NCBI GenBank assembly: GCA_025934635.1
Contig: JAICWX010000151.1
Location: 1-20,054 of the forward strand
DNA length: 20,054 nt
Direction: 5' to 3'
Source: Streptosporangiaceae bacterium
Lineage (GTDB): Bacteria; Actinomycetota; Actinomycetes; Streptosporangiales; Streptosporangiaceae
The position numbers were made by a program, and so were the translations under genes. The notes under the pieces are model-generated. The model saw nothing but the letters and a program-made list of their open reading frames with translations. It had not been told where the DNA came from and did no database searches. Below, in pieces: positions 1 through 7,623 of the stretch. Within the stretch, counting starts at the first letter, position 1; every line of letters starts with the position of its first letter.

Positions 1-411
1 ATCGCCGCCGTGCTCCGGCCGGCCGCCACGGTGAGCGTGCTCGCGGCGAACACCGTCGCCGCGGTACTGCACCGGGCCCTGGCCGGCCGGTTCACCGAGG
101 CCCGCCAGCTGCTCGAGGGCGAGTCGGCGGTCACCGGGGCCACCGGAGCCGGGGTCACCGGAGCCGGAGCCGTGGGGTCCGGGCCGCCGCGGCGGTTCAC
201 CCTGCCGGGGCTGACCGCGCTGGTCGAGGCGGCCGGGCTGCGCGCGGGAGAGGCGCACGGGCTGCGGATCTTCAGCGGCCTGGTGCCCGGCGCCCTGCTC
301 GATACGGACGCCGGCGGGGCCGAGGCGCTGCGGGCGCTCGAGGCGGCCGCCGCGGCCGCCCCGCCGCTGCGGGACATCGCCGCGCAGCTGCACCTGCTCG
401 GCCATCGCTGA
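1..411 (+). CDS. SAM-dependent methyltransferase, C-terminal part (5' truncated by window edge)
   Basis: The frame is open from base 1 (IAAVLRPAATVSVLAANT...) to a TGA at 409-411, so the gene begins upstream of the window. The start resembles the late part of a class I SAM-methyltransferase fold (LRPGGxxSVLAxN), and the tail, with FTLPGLTALVEAAGLRAGE then HGLRIFSGLVPG and an ending QLHLLGHR, resembles the small methyltransferase that I recall lying just before dinB in many actinobacteria. The SAM-binding glycine motif is not in view, so substrate and even family are inferred. A Gly/Thr/Ala-rich low-complexity insert sits in the middle. The gene ends 18 bp before dinB and is probably cotranscribed with it. 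Confidence 0.7.
   Translation: MAAVLRPAATVSVLAANTVAAVLHRALAGRFTEARQLLEGESAVTGATGAGVTGAGAVGSGPPRRFTLPGLTALVEAAGLRAGEAHGLRIFSGLVPGALLDTDAGGAEALRALEAAAAAAPPLRDIAAQLHLLGHR
129..171. repeat. Degenerate short tandem repeat inside the methyltransferase gene
   Basis: Repeated units of the type GTCACCGG / GCCACCGGAGCC / GTCACCGGAGCC encode a VTGATGAGVTGAG-like linker. It is in frame and is probably a flexible loop that grew by slippage. Confidence 0.4.
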
Positions 412-429
412 CGCCATGGACGCGGCGCC

Positions 430-1662
430 ATGACCACAGCGTCCGTGAACACGGGGGGCAGCGCGGATCCGGACGACACCGGCTGCCACATCCTGCACGT
501 GGATATGGACGCGTTCTACGCGAGCGTGGAGATCAGGGAACGTCCCGAGCTCGCGGGCCGGGCGGTCATCGTGGGCGGGACCAGCGGCCGGGGCGTCGTG
601 CTCTCGGCCTCGTATGAGGCCCGGGCGTTCGGCGTGCGGTCGGCCATGCCGGTCGGCCGGGCCCAGCGGCTGTGCCCGCGGGCGATATTCGTCCCGCCCA
701 GCCGCGGGCTGTACGCCGCCGTGTCGAAAGAGGTCATGGCGATCTTCGGCACGGTCACGCCCGAGGTGGAGCCGCTCGCCCTCGACGAGGCCTTCCTCGA
801 CGTCTCCGGTGCGCTGCGGCGCCTCGGGCCGCCCGCCGCGATCGCCCGGCACATCCGGGCCGAGGTCGCCGGGCAGCAGGGCATCACCTGCTCGGTCGGG
901 ATCGCGCCGACCAAGTTCGTGGCCAAGATCGCGTCCGCGCGCTGCAAGCCGGACGGGCTGCTGGTGGTGCCCCAGGCCGGCGTGCTCGGCTTCCTGCACG
1001 CGCTGCCCGTCTCGGCGCTGTGGGGCGTGGGGGAGCGGACCGGGGAGGCGCTGGCCCGGCTGGGCCTGCGCACGGTGGCGGACATCGCGCAGACCCCGCT
1101 GGCCGCGCTGCAGCACGAGCTCGGCGTCGCGCAGGGATCCCACCTGGCCGCCCTGGCCGGCGGCCGGGACGAGCGGCGGGTGACCCCGCATACCCCGGAG
1201 AAGAGCATCGGGGCCGAGGAGACCTTCGCCGCCGACATCGACGATCCGGAGCGGATCAGGCGGGAACTGCTCAGGCTCTCCGGGCGGACCGCGCACAGCC
1301 TGCGCGCGGGCGGGTACGCGGCCCGCACGGTGTCGGTCAAGCTCCGGCTGGCCAGCTTCAAGACGATGACCCGGTCGCGGACGCTCGCGTACCCGACCGA
1401 CGTGGCCCATGAGATTTATGCCACAGCCTGCGCGCTGTATGAGTCGGCCGGTCTCGACCGTGGTGCGGCGCTGCGCCTGGTCGGTGTCCGGGTGTCCGGG
1501 CTGGTCCCGGCGGCAGGCGCGAATGCCCAGCTGACGTTCGATGACCGGCCTGTCGGCTGGCGGGAGGCCGAGCGGGCGGTCGATCAGATCACCAGCCGGT
1601 TCGGGTCCAGCGCGGTGCGGCCGGCCGCCCTGGTGGAGGACCCGGACCGCTCCGCTGAGTGA
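430..1662 (+). CDS. dinB: DNA polymerase IV (Y-family translesion polymerase)
   Basis: A 410-aa Y-family polymerase that copies damaged templates in the cytoplasm. The N-terminal catalytic motif HVDMDAFYASVE supplies D25, and ALDEAFLDVSG supplies the second metal-binding pair D119/E120. The finger motif ASYEARAFGVRSAMP and the palm/thumb stretch SVGIAPTKFVAKIAS are intact, followed by the helix-hairpin-helix region (LWGVGERTGEALARLGLRTVADIA) and the little-finger domain. A QLTF motif at 367-370 is a candidate sliding-clamp contact. The ATG at 430 gives about 20 residues before the first conserved block, which is normal for the family. Length is typical. It follows the methyltransferase at 18 bp and ends about 130 bp before the DUF3040 gene. 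No SOS (LexA) box is evident in the short upstream gap. Confidence 0.95.
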   Translation: MTTASVNTGGSADPDDTGCHILHVDMDAFYASVEIRERPELAGRAVIVGGTSGRGVVLSASYEARAFGVRSAMPVGRAQRLCPRAIFVPPSRGLYAAVSKEVMAIFGTVTPEVEPLALDEAFLDVSGALRRLGPPAAIARHIRAEVAGQQGITCSVGIAPTKFVAKIASARCKPDGLLVVPQAGVLGFLHALPVSALWGVGERTGEALARLGLRTVADIAQTPLAALQHELGVAQGSHLAALAGGRDERRVTPHTPEKSIGAEETFAADIDDPERIRRELLRLSGRTAHSLRAGGYAARTVSVKLRLASFKTMTRSRTLAYPTDVAHEIYATACALYESAGLDRGAALRLVGVRVSGLVPAAGANAQLTFDDRPVGWREAERAVDQITSRFGSSAVRPAALVEDPDRSAE

Positions 1663-1784
1663 GCTTTCTGACCTGCTACGGGGTCCACCCTACCCAGCGG
1701 TGTGTCAACGCTCGTATTCTGGAAATTGAACCGGGTATGTGAGGTGAAGACCACCGCACACGTGCCGGGCGCAAGGTTTTTTAT

Positions 1785-1790
1785 GGGAGG
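1785..1790 (+). promoter_or_regulatory. Shine-Dalgarno GGGAGG that fixes the DUF3040 start
   Basis: GGGAGG lies 4 nt before GTG 1795. The same bases are part of an alternative in-frame ATG at 1783 (preceded by AAGG and a T6 run), which would add MGGV to the protein. The conserved family N-terminus MPLSEHEQ favours GTG 1795. Confidence 0.65.
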
Positions 1791-1794
1791 CGTC

Positions 1795-2223
1795 GTGCCG
1801 CTCTCTGAACACGAGCAGCGCCAGCTGGAACAGATCGAGCAAGCGCTTTACAGGGAAGACCCGAAGTTCGGGCGTCTCGTGCGCGCCAGCGACCCGCGCG
1901 TGCATTACAAGCGCAAGCTGGCACAGGGCTTCGTCGGCATCATCGCCGGGGCCGGCCTGCTCGCGGCCGGAGTGGTAACCCACCGGCTGTACTTCGAGGC
2001 CGCCGGGGCGGCGCTGGCAGCACTGTCCCTGTTGTGGACCGTGGTCTGCTGGCGGCGGCATGTCGCCCGGGTCAGGCCCGCCCGCCCCAAGGCGGTCAAG
2101 GGCCAGCCGGGCCAGGGGGCCCGGTCAGGTCCCGGGCGCCAGCGGCAGACCAGGCGGGCCCGGATGATGGAGCGGATGGAAGAGCGGTGGCGGCGCCGGC
2201 AGGAAGGCGACCGCAGGATGTAA
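1795..2223 (+). CDS. DUF3040 small membrane protein
   Basis: A 142-aa protein with the typical DUF3040 opening MPLSEHEQRQLEQIEQALY followed by EDPKFGRLVR. Two adjacent hydrophobic helices at about 44-62 and 66-86 form a hairpin in the membrane. The tail from 87 on is highly basic (WRRHVARVRPARPK, later MERMEERWRRR) and probably cytoplasmic. The family is common in actinobacteria and has no established function that I know of. The next stretch, 2224-2327, separates it from the convergent transglutaminase gene and shows no convincing terminator. The position between dinB and the moxR operon matches an order I recall from Streptomyces-type genomes. Confidence 0.9.
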   Translation: MPLSEHEQRQLEQIEQALYREDPKFGRLVRASDPRVHYKRKLAQGFVGIIAGAGLLAAGVVTHRLYFEAAGAALAALSLLWTVVCWRRHVARVRPARPKAVKGQPGQGARSGPGRQRQTRRARMMERMEERWRRRQEGDRRM

Positions 2224-2327
2224 CGGCCCGCGCCGCCTCCTGCGGTCAGGTCGCGTCGCGCCCGGCCCTCCCACGACGCGCCCAGTGACTCCGCCGCGCC
2301 CGGAAACAGCTCCGCGACAGGCCCTGC

Positions 2328-5048
2328 CTATCCCCGGCGGCGCCGGGACCTGAGCGCGGTCGCGCGGTCGGGGAGCCGGGCGGCCGCCTCGGCGAGGGCG
2401 GTCATCATCGAGGCGGGGAAGACGGCGGCGCGCCAGCGGGTCGGACGCCGGGCGGCCGCGGCCAGCCCCCGGCGGGCGGTGGTCCCGTCGCGGCGGAGCT
2501 GTTCCGACTCGGCCGGGTGCGGCGCGTAGCTGGCCCGCTCTTCCGCCAGGGCCAGGCGGGTGACCGCCTCGGCGGCCGGGGCGGGCAGCGTGGTCGTCAC
2601 CCGGGCGGCGAGGCTGCGGGGCGGCTCGCTGGGCCGGCTGCTGAGGCCGAAGTCGGCGAGGTCATCGTGGAATTCACGCCAGGCGGCGTGCGCGCGGCCG
2701 ATGTCGTCGGCGGCCTGCATCCACCGCCAGCGGCGCAGGACCAGGCGGAACACGGCCGGGACGATCAGCGCGACGGCCGCGGTGGCGCCGAACGCGATGC
2801 CGACGGCGGCCCAGCCGACGCCGAGGTTCAGGCCCGCGGTGCGGGCCAGCAGCCGGTACAGGGCCAGGGCCACCAGCGCCGCCGCGACGAGAATCCCGAG
2901 CAGGGCCGTGGCCGCGTGGGGGCGGCGCCAGCGGACGGCCTCCAGCTGGCCGGCGATCCGCTGGGTCGGCGGGGCCACGATCGCGACCAGGGCGAAGGCC
3001 AGCACCAGCGCGGCGATCACGGCCAGCGCGATCGCCGCCCACGGCGTGCCGGCCGGCCCGTGCCCGCCGGTGGCCGCGTCGCCGACGGCGCCCGGCTTGA
3101 CGAAGTGACCACCCGGGCCGCCCGGCGGCGGGGACTTGCTGCCGCCCGCCGGCGCGGTCTCCGAGATGACCGGAGGCGCCCCGAGCTGGCCGTGGCCCGC
3201 CCCGCCGGTCATGTAGTCGGGGGCGTTCGCGGTGCCCTGCCCGGCCGGCGTCGGCTCGAACCGGATCCAGCCCAGGGACGGGAAGTACACCTCGGTCCAC
3301 GCATGCGCGTCGATGTTCCTGACCTGGTAACTGCCGTTGGCCAGGCGGGTACCCCCGGTGTAGCCGACCACGAACCTGGCCGGGATGCCGAGCAGGCGGG
3401 TCAGCACGGTCATCGCGTAGGCGTACTGCACGCAGAAGCCGCTCTTGACCTTGGTCAGGAAGTTCACCAGGCTCGTCCCGCTGGTGATGTTCTTCGCGGC
3501 CAGGGTGTAGGTGAACTGGGCGCTCGAGAGCCAGGTAGCCAGCGCGTTCACCTTGCCGAACTCGCTGGACTGGCCCGCTGTGCTGCTGGCCGCCAGCTTC
3601 TTCAGCGCCGCCGTCTGGTACGACGCGGGCAGCTTCAGGTCCGGGTCCAGGGTCGCCGACTTCGCCAGCCGCGGCACCGCGGCCAGCTGGGCCCGGGTCG
3701 GATCGACCAGGGCGCTGGCGACCTTGTAGGACCGTCCCGCGATGGAATCACTGGTGGAGTAGACCATGAGGTCCGGGTCGACCTTCCACTTCCCCGGCGC
3801 GGTGACGTCGATGGCCGGGTAGGGCAGCGGCAGGAACACCGGCTGGGCACCGGGCCCGGGGAAATCCTGGCTGGGGGTGACCGTCGTGGTCAGCGTCGGA
3901 ACCGTAGCGGTTTCGGTCAGCCCGGCGGGGGACGGGATCGAGCTGAGCGGTCCCGAGTGGGCCGTGTAGTCGTCCACCTGCCAGCCCGAATCGCCCAGGG
4001 TGTCGAATACGTACTGCCGGAAGTACTCGGCCTCGTTCGCCTGCTGGGACGCGGAGGCGCTGGTCCGGTACGTGAATATGGCGCTCGGGCGGGGCTCGTG
4101 CAGCTGGGCGACGGCCTGCGACAGGGCGCTGGGCAGCCCCAGCGTGTCACCGCCGCTGCCGCCGGTACCGCCGATGCCGGGGCCCGAGGAGAACAGCTTG
4201 CTCGGGTGCAGGCCGGGCACGATCAGCGGCGCGGCCAGGGCCAGCACGATCGAGGCGAGCCCGATCCGGCGGCCCGCCGCGGCCAGCGCCCGGGTGTCCG
4301 GCCCCGGAAGCCTGATCCCGCGCCCGCCCTCCCGGCGGTGCCGCGCGCCCGGCTCCGGCGGCCCGCCGAGGGCCCCGGTGCCGTCGAATCCGGCCCCGCC
4401 GTCCTGGGGCGGCTGGAACCCCCCGTAACGGGGCGCCGGGCGCCACAGCGAGATCAGGCGTCCCCAGACCCGGATCCGCTCCCGCCCGTCCGCGCTGAGC
4501 ATGGCCAGGTAGCCCGCGCCGCCCAGGCAGAACCCGAGGCCGGTAGTGAGCTGGTCGTGCGGCGCGTTCATCATGACCGGCACGGTGAACAGGACGAGGA
4601 GCGGCAGGCCGGCCAGCGCGGTGGACCGCAGCCGGACCGCGATCAGGTCGGCGGCCACCGCGGTGATGCCCACTCCGCCGGCCGCCAGCAGCAGCAGCCC
4701 GGGCCGGTCCGGGGCGGGCGGGGCGTACCGGCTCGCGTCGTGCATCCCGGCCACGATCAGGTCCCAGAGCCGGCTGAGCGAGCCCGGCGTGGGGATCACG
4801 AGCGCCCACGAGTGCCGGACCTCGAAGATCAGGTTCAGGTAGAGGAGCAGCGCCGCCACGCCGGCCAGCAGGCAGGCCGGAGCCGGCAGCGGGCGCAGCC
4901 GCGTCAGCATCCCCGCCCCCGCGACCGCGGCGACCGCCCCGATCGCGATGATGAACCACAGCGAGTCGGTGAACAGCGGCAGCAGGCCGATCGAGGCCAG
5001 CACGCAGGCCACCGCCGTCGTCACGGTCATCCGGACGTTCACGGTCAC
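2328..5048 (-). CDS. TgpA-like membrane transglutaminase (DUF3488 - transglutaminase core - DUF4129)
   Basis: A 906-aa multi-domain membrane protein. About 200 N-terminal residues form a bundle of six or seven hydrophobic helices (DUF3488-like), with another helix near 265-285. A large extracytoplasmic region then carries the transglutaminase-like core: SGFCVQYAYA gives C539, IDAHAWTEVYF gives H582, and GWIRFEPTP puts E598 where the classical triad has Asp. Spacings (43 and 16 residues) fit TgpA. Helices near 670-691, 713-733 and 745-771 precede a cytoplasmic DUF4129-like tail (FGLSSRPSEPPRSLAARV). I chose GTG 5048 because it overlaps the DUF58 stop as GTGA and has GGAGG nine nt upstream; a longer frame to 5105 would overlap DUF58 by about 60 bp. 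The substrate is unknown; a peptide or cell-envelope role is inferred. Confidence 0.88.
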   Translation of the reverse strand: MTVNVRMTVTTAVACVLASIGLLPLFTDSLWFIIAIGAVAAVAGAGMLTRLRPLPAPACLLAGVAALLLYLNLIFEVRHSWALVIPTPGSLSRLWDLIVAGMHDASRYAPPAPDRPGLLLLAAGGVGITAVAADLIAVRLRSTALAGLPLLVLFTVPVMMNAPHDQLTTGLGFCLGGAGYLAMLSADGRERIRVWGRLISLWRPAPRYGGFQPPQDGGAGFDGTGALGGPPEPGARHRREGGRGIRLPGPDTRALAAAGRRIGLASIVLALAAPLIVPGLHPSKLFSSGPGIGGTGGSGGDTLGLPSALSQAVAQLHEPRPSAIFTYRTSASASQQANEAEYFRQYVFDTLGDSGWQVDDYTAHSGPLSSIPSPAGLTETATVPTLTTTVTPSQDFPGPGAQPVFLPLPYPAIDVTAPGKWKVDPDLMVYSTSDSIAGRSYKVASALVDPTRAQLAAVPRLAKSATLDPDLKLPASYQTAALKKLAASSTAGQSSEFGKVNALATWLSSAQFTYTLAAKNITSGTSLVNFLTKVKSGFCVQYAYAMTVLTRLLGIPARFVVGYTGGTRLANGSYQVRNIDAHAWTEVYFPSLGWIRFEPTPAGQGTANAPDYMTGGAGHGQLGAPPVISETAPAGGSKSPPPGGPGGHFVKPGAVGDAATGGHGPAGTPWAAIALAVIAALVLAFALVAIVAPPTQRIAGQLEAVRWRRPHAATALLGILVAAALVALALYRLLARTAGLNLGVGWAAVGIAFGATAAVALIVPAVFRLVLRRWRWMQAADDIGRAHAAWREFHDDLADFGLSSRPSEPPRSLAARVTTTLPAPAAEAVTRLALAEERASYAPHPAESEQLRRDGTTARRGLAAAARRPTRWRAAVFPASMMTALAEAAARLPDRATALRSRRRRG

Positions 5049-6292
5049 GACCGCTCCCCTCCATAAGGCGCCAGGGTTTCCACCGGACGGTGCATCTGCT
5101 GCCACGCGGCCGCGAGCGGCGTGCCCGCGCCGGCCACCGCGACCCGCCAGCCCGCGGCCGACAAGATCTCCGCCGTCCGCGCCGTGTCCTCGTCGGTCTC
5201 GCCGGAGGCCCAGCCGGAGACGGCGAGCAGCAGCGCCATCGCGGGCGCGTTCCCGCGCCTGCTCGCGGCCAGCTGGCGGGCGTCCTCCGCGGTCAGCCGC
5301 CCGACCACCGCGATCAGCTGGCCGCCCGCGTTGGCCAGGGCCGACGTGCCCGACCGCAGGCCCGGGGCCTGGGACGGGCTGATGACGGCGAGCATGTCGA
5401 GCAGGGTGTCCTGGAAGGTGCCGCGCGGGGCGATCTCGCCCGCCTCGGTGATGAGCCGGGCCCGGAATCCCTCACCGGACAGGTGCGCGCCGATCGAGGC
5501 GGCCGCGCTGACCGCGAACTCGAAGGTCGAGGCGGGCCCGCTGCCCGTGTGCGCCGTGCGCCGGGTGTCCAGGAAGACCGACGCGCTGTTGCGCCACTGG
5601 TGCTCCTCGCGGCGCACCATCAGCTCGCCGTACCGCGCCGTGGACCGCCAGTGCACCCGGTGCAGGCTGTCCCCGTCCTGGTACGCCCGCGGCGCCGCGT
5701 CGTCCTCGCCGATGGCCGAGATCGTCCGCATCCCGCCGTCGCCCTCGCCGAGCCAGCTGCTCTGCGCGGTGACCCGCGGCAGCGAGAAGATCCTGGGCGT
5801 GACCACGAGCGTGCTGCTGGTGCTGAACGACCGGCTGATCTCCACCAGGCCGAACGCGTCGGCGACGCGGACCCGCAGCGGACCGATGGTGAACTTGCCC
5901 CGGCTGTCCGAGCGGATCTGGTAGTTGAGCTCCCGGTGCCCGCCCGGCTCGATCTCGTCGAGCACGAACCGCGGCCTGCTGCCCAGCGTGTACGGGGTGA
6001 CGTCCTCGGCCAGCAGCACGCTGGTGCGCAGCCGCGAGACGTTTTCCACCCGGGCGGTCACCGTGGTGGACTGCCCGGCCGGGACCCGCGGCGGGTCGAG
6101 CCTGCGGGCGCAGGACAGCCGGTACCGGGACCGGCGGGCGATCAGCGCCGACACGGCGGGCAAGATGACCAGCAGGGCACCGACCCGGACCAGGTCCGGC
6201 TCCGGGATGGCCAGGCCGCAGACCATGGCCGCGCCGCCGGCCGCCATGAACGACCGGCCCCGCGTGGTCAGCGAGCTGAAGAGTCCTCGCAT
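5045..6292 (-). CDS. DUF58 protein, MoxR partner
   Basis: A 415-aa protein with two N-terminal hydrophobic stretches (residues about 15-50), a beta-rich section (TVTARVENVSRLRTSVLL, IRSDSRGKFTIGPLRVRVADAFGL) and the DUF58 signature YQDGDSLHRVHWRSTARYGE at 204-223, followed by MVRREE. The C-terminal half resembles the von Willebrand A-like part of the family. The ATG at 6292 has GGAGG about seven nt upstream. It lies 18 bp after moxR and overlaps the transglutaminase by 4 bp, so the three are one operon. DUF58 proteins typically act with MoxR ATPases in assembly or activation of other proteins; the client here may be the transglutaminase, which is inference. Confidence 0.92.
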   Translation of the reverse strand: MRGLFSSLTTRGRSFMAAGGAAMVCGLAIPEPDLVRVGALLVILPAVSALIARRSRYRLSCARRLDPPRVPAGQSTTVTARVENVSRLRTSVLLAEDVTPYTLGSRPRFVLDEIEPGGHRELNYQIRSDSRGKFTIGPLRVRVADAFGLVEISRSFSTSSTLVVTPRIFSLPRVTAQSSWLGEGDGGMRTISAIGEDDAAPRAYQDGDSLHRVHWRSTARYGELMVRREEHQWRNSASVFLDTRRTAHTGSGPASTFEFAVSAAASIGAHLSGEGFRARLITEAGEIAPRGTFQDTLLDMLAVISPSQAPGLRSGTSALANAGGQLIAVVGRLTAEDARQLAASRRGNAPAMALLLAVSGWASGETDEDTARTAEILSAAGWRVAVAGAGTPLAAAWQQMHRPVETLAPYGGERS

Positions 6293-6310
6293 GACCGTCC
6301 TCCTACCTGA

Positions 6311-7285
6311 TCACCGCCGGGGAAGGGGCAGCTGGGCCACGATCCGGTCCACCACCTGCTCAGGCTGGTGCCGTTCCACGATGGCCTCGGCCGTGGGCAG
6401 CAGCCGGTGCGCGAGCACCGGCCGGGCCAGCCGCTGTACGTCGTCCGGGATCACGTAGTCCCGCCCGTCCAGCGCGGCCCAGGCGCGGCTGGCGCGGAGC
6501 AGGTGCAGGGACGCCCGCGGCGACGCGCCCAGGCGCAGCTCGGGCGACGTCCTGGTCGCGTTGGCGAGGTTGATGATGTAGTCCTTGACCTGGTCGGACA
6601 CGTGCACCCGGCGCACCGCGACCACCAGCTCCTGCACGTCGCTGGCCCGCGCGACCGGCGTGAGCTGGTCCAGCGGCGAGGCGGCTCCGTGCGTGTCCAG
6701 CATGTCCCGCTCGGCGGCGGGCGGCGGGTAGCCCAGGGCGATGCGCGCGGTGAACCGGTCCCGCTGCGCCTCCGGCAGCGGGTACGTGCCTTCCATCTCC
6801 ACCGGGTTCTGGGTGGCGATGACCATGAACGGCTCCTGCAGCGCGTAGGTGGTGCCGTCCACCGTCACCTGGCGCTCTTCCATGGACTCCAGCAGCGCTG
6901 ACTGCGTCTTGGGCGAGGCCCGGTTGATCTCGTCGCCGAGCACGATGTTGGCGAACACCGGTCCCGGCTTGAACTCGAACTCGCGCCGCTCCTGGTTATA
7001 GGCGCTCACGCCGGTGATGTCGCTGGGCAGCAGGTCGGGGGTGAACTGAACCCGCCGCACGGTGCCGTCGATCGCCCGGGCCAGCGCCTTGGCCAGCATC
7101 GTCTTGCCGACACCGGGCACGTCCTCGATGAGCAGGTGCCCCTCGGCCAGCAGCACCGTCAAGGTGAGCTGGATGGCATCCCGCTTGCCCTCGATGACGG
7201 ATTCGATCGCCTTGCCTATCCGGCGGGCCGCCGGGACTAGATCATCGATCGGGCTACCCGTTTGCCGTCCGGTGTCCAGAACCAC
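6311..7285 (-). CDS. moxR: MoxR-family AAA+ ATPase
   Basis: A 324-aa AAA_3 ATPase, probably a chaperone-like remodelling enzyme in the cytoplasm. Walker A is GVGKT at 58-62, Walker B is IVLGDEINRA with D118/E119, sensor 1 is ATQNP at 157-161, and the PLPEAQRDRF block at about 169-178 includes the arginine finger. The C-terminal lid (SPRASLHLLRASRAWAALDGRDYV) is intact. I chose GTG 7285: GAGGAGG stands four nt upstream and the length then matches the family. Extending the frame upstream adds about 68 residues of non-conserved sequence. First gene of the moxR-DUF58-transglutaminase operon, divergent from mraZ. Candidate MraZ-type motifs about 165-215 bp upstream could regulate it. Confidence 0.93.
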   Translation of the reverse strand: MVLDTGRQTGSPIDDLVPAARRIGKAIESVIEGKRDAIQLTLTVLLAEGHLLIEDVPGVGKTMLAKALARAIDGTVRRVQFTPDLLPSDITGVSAYNQERREFEFKPGPVFANIVLGDEINRASPKTQSALLESMEERQVTVDGTTYALQEPFMVIATQNPVEMEGTYPLPEAQRDRFTARIALGYPPPAAERDMLDTHGAASPLDQLTPVARASDVQELVVAVRRVHVSDQVKDYIINLANATRTSPELRLGASPRASLHLLRASRAWAALDGRDYVIPDDVQRLARPVLAHRLLPTAEAIVERHQPEQVVDRIVAQLPLPRR

Positions 7286-7449
7286 GTGGCCTCCTCGAAG
7301 GCGCTGAAGCGCACCACCAAGCCGGCCGGGTGCCCCGGGCCCCTGAGCGTTCCCCGCCTGACTGCCGTAGGGATACAGTACGTCCTTCTTCGCCAAACGC
7401 GCGACGCGGGCGAATCTTCTCCGGTCTTCCCGGCCCCTGGCCTCCGGCG

Positions 7450-7499
7450 CCCCACTTTCCCCCCACCTGCCCTCCGCTGTTCCCCCCACTCCGCTCCAC
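7450..7499 (-). promoter_or_regulatory. Candidate MraZ-type boxes facing moxR
   Basis: On the - strand, GTGGAG begins at 7499, GTGGGG at 7489 (10 bp apart), GTGGGG at 7466 and GTGGGG at 7455 (11 bp apart). The words match the boxes before mraZ, but spacing between the two pairs (23 bp) is irregular and the tract is G-rich on this strand, so chance is a real alternative. Confidence 0.35.
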
Positions 7500-7519
7500 C
7501 GCGCCTACCTGGGCCTTCA

Positions 7520-7534
7520 GTGGGGGAGTGGGGG
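7520..7534 (+). promoter_or_regulatory. Extra GTGGGGG pair upstream of the mraZ promoter
   Basis: GTGGGGG occurs at 7520-7526 and 7528-7534, an 8-bp step rather than the 10-bp step of the main array. It could be a weak auxiliary MraZ site or simple G-run sequence. Confidence 0.3.
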
Positions 7535-7554
7535 CAACAACGGCGTTTGAAGCG

Positions 7555-7582
7555 TTGACGGTGGGGAAATGTGGGGTACAGT
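7555..7582 (+). promoter_or_regulatory. Probable housekeeping-sigma promoter of the mraZ operon
   Basis: TTGACG (7555-7560) and TACAGT (7577-7582) are separated by 16 nt. Both fit the -35 and -10 of a principal-sigma actinobacterial promoter. Transcription would begin near 7589 and leave a leader of about 35 nt with GGAGGTGA at 7608-7615. The MraZ boxes sit between the two elements and over the predicted start. Confidence 0.65.
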
Positions 7583-7600
7583 GGAGCGCGGTGGAGGGTT
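7561..7600 (+). promoter_or_regulatory. MraZ operator: four GTGG decamers in tandem
   Basis: Four consecutive 10-bp units start with GTGG: GTGGGGAAAT, GTGGGGTACA, GTGGAGCGCG and GTGGAGGGTT. Known MraZ sites are direct repeats of a TGGGN word spaced by 5 nt, just upstream of mraZ. Here two units are canonical (TGGGG) and two degenerate (TGGAG), all on one face of the helix. Overlap with the promoter suggests autorepression by blocking RNA polymerase. Confidence 0.75.
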
Positions 7601-7623
7601 AGGCGTTGGAGGTGAGCGCCCAC

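Larger units (their letters stand above)
7286..7623. other. Divergent control region between moxR and mraZ
   Basis: This 338-bp stretch contains no credible gene. The mraZ-proximal 105 bp hold a promoter and the GTGG decamer array listed separately. The central part (about 7440-7500) is strongly pyrimidine-rich on the + strand, which reads as repeated GTGGGG/GTGGAG words on the - strand. The moxR-proximal 120 bp give only a weak promoter candidate on the - strand (TTTGGC at 7397-7392, 16 nt, TATCCC at 7375-7370). Confidence 0.8.

Noticed and set aside
2517..5066. Long + strand open frame of 849 codons opposite the transglutaminase gene
   Set aside because: It is a mirror of GC-rich codons in the real gene, with Arg/Gly/Asp-rich composition and no recognisable motif.
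7370..7403. moxR promoter from TTTGGC and TATCCC
   Set aside because: Both hexamers match the consensus poorly; kept only as a weak candidate in the intergenic entry.
7311..7489. N-terminal extension of moxR to 7489
   Set aside because: The extra 68 residues are unlike any MoxR N-terminus, and GTG 7285 has a strong GAGGAGG just upstream.
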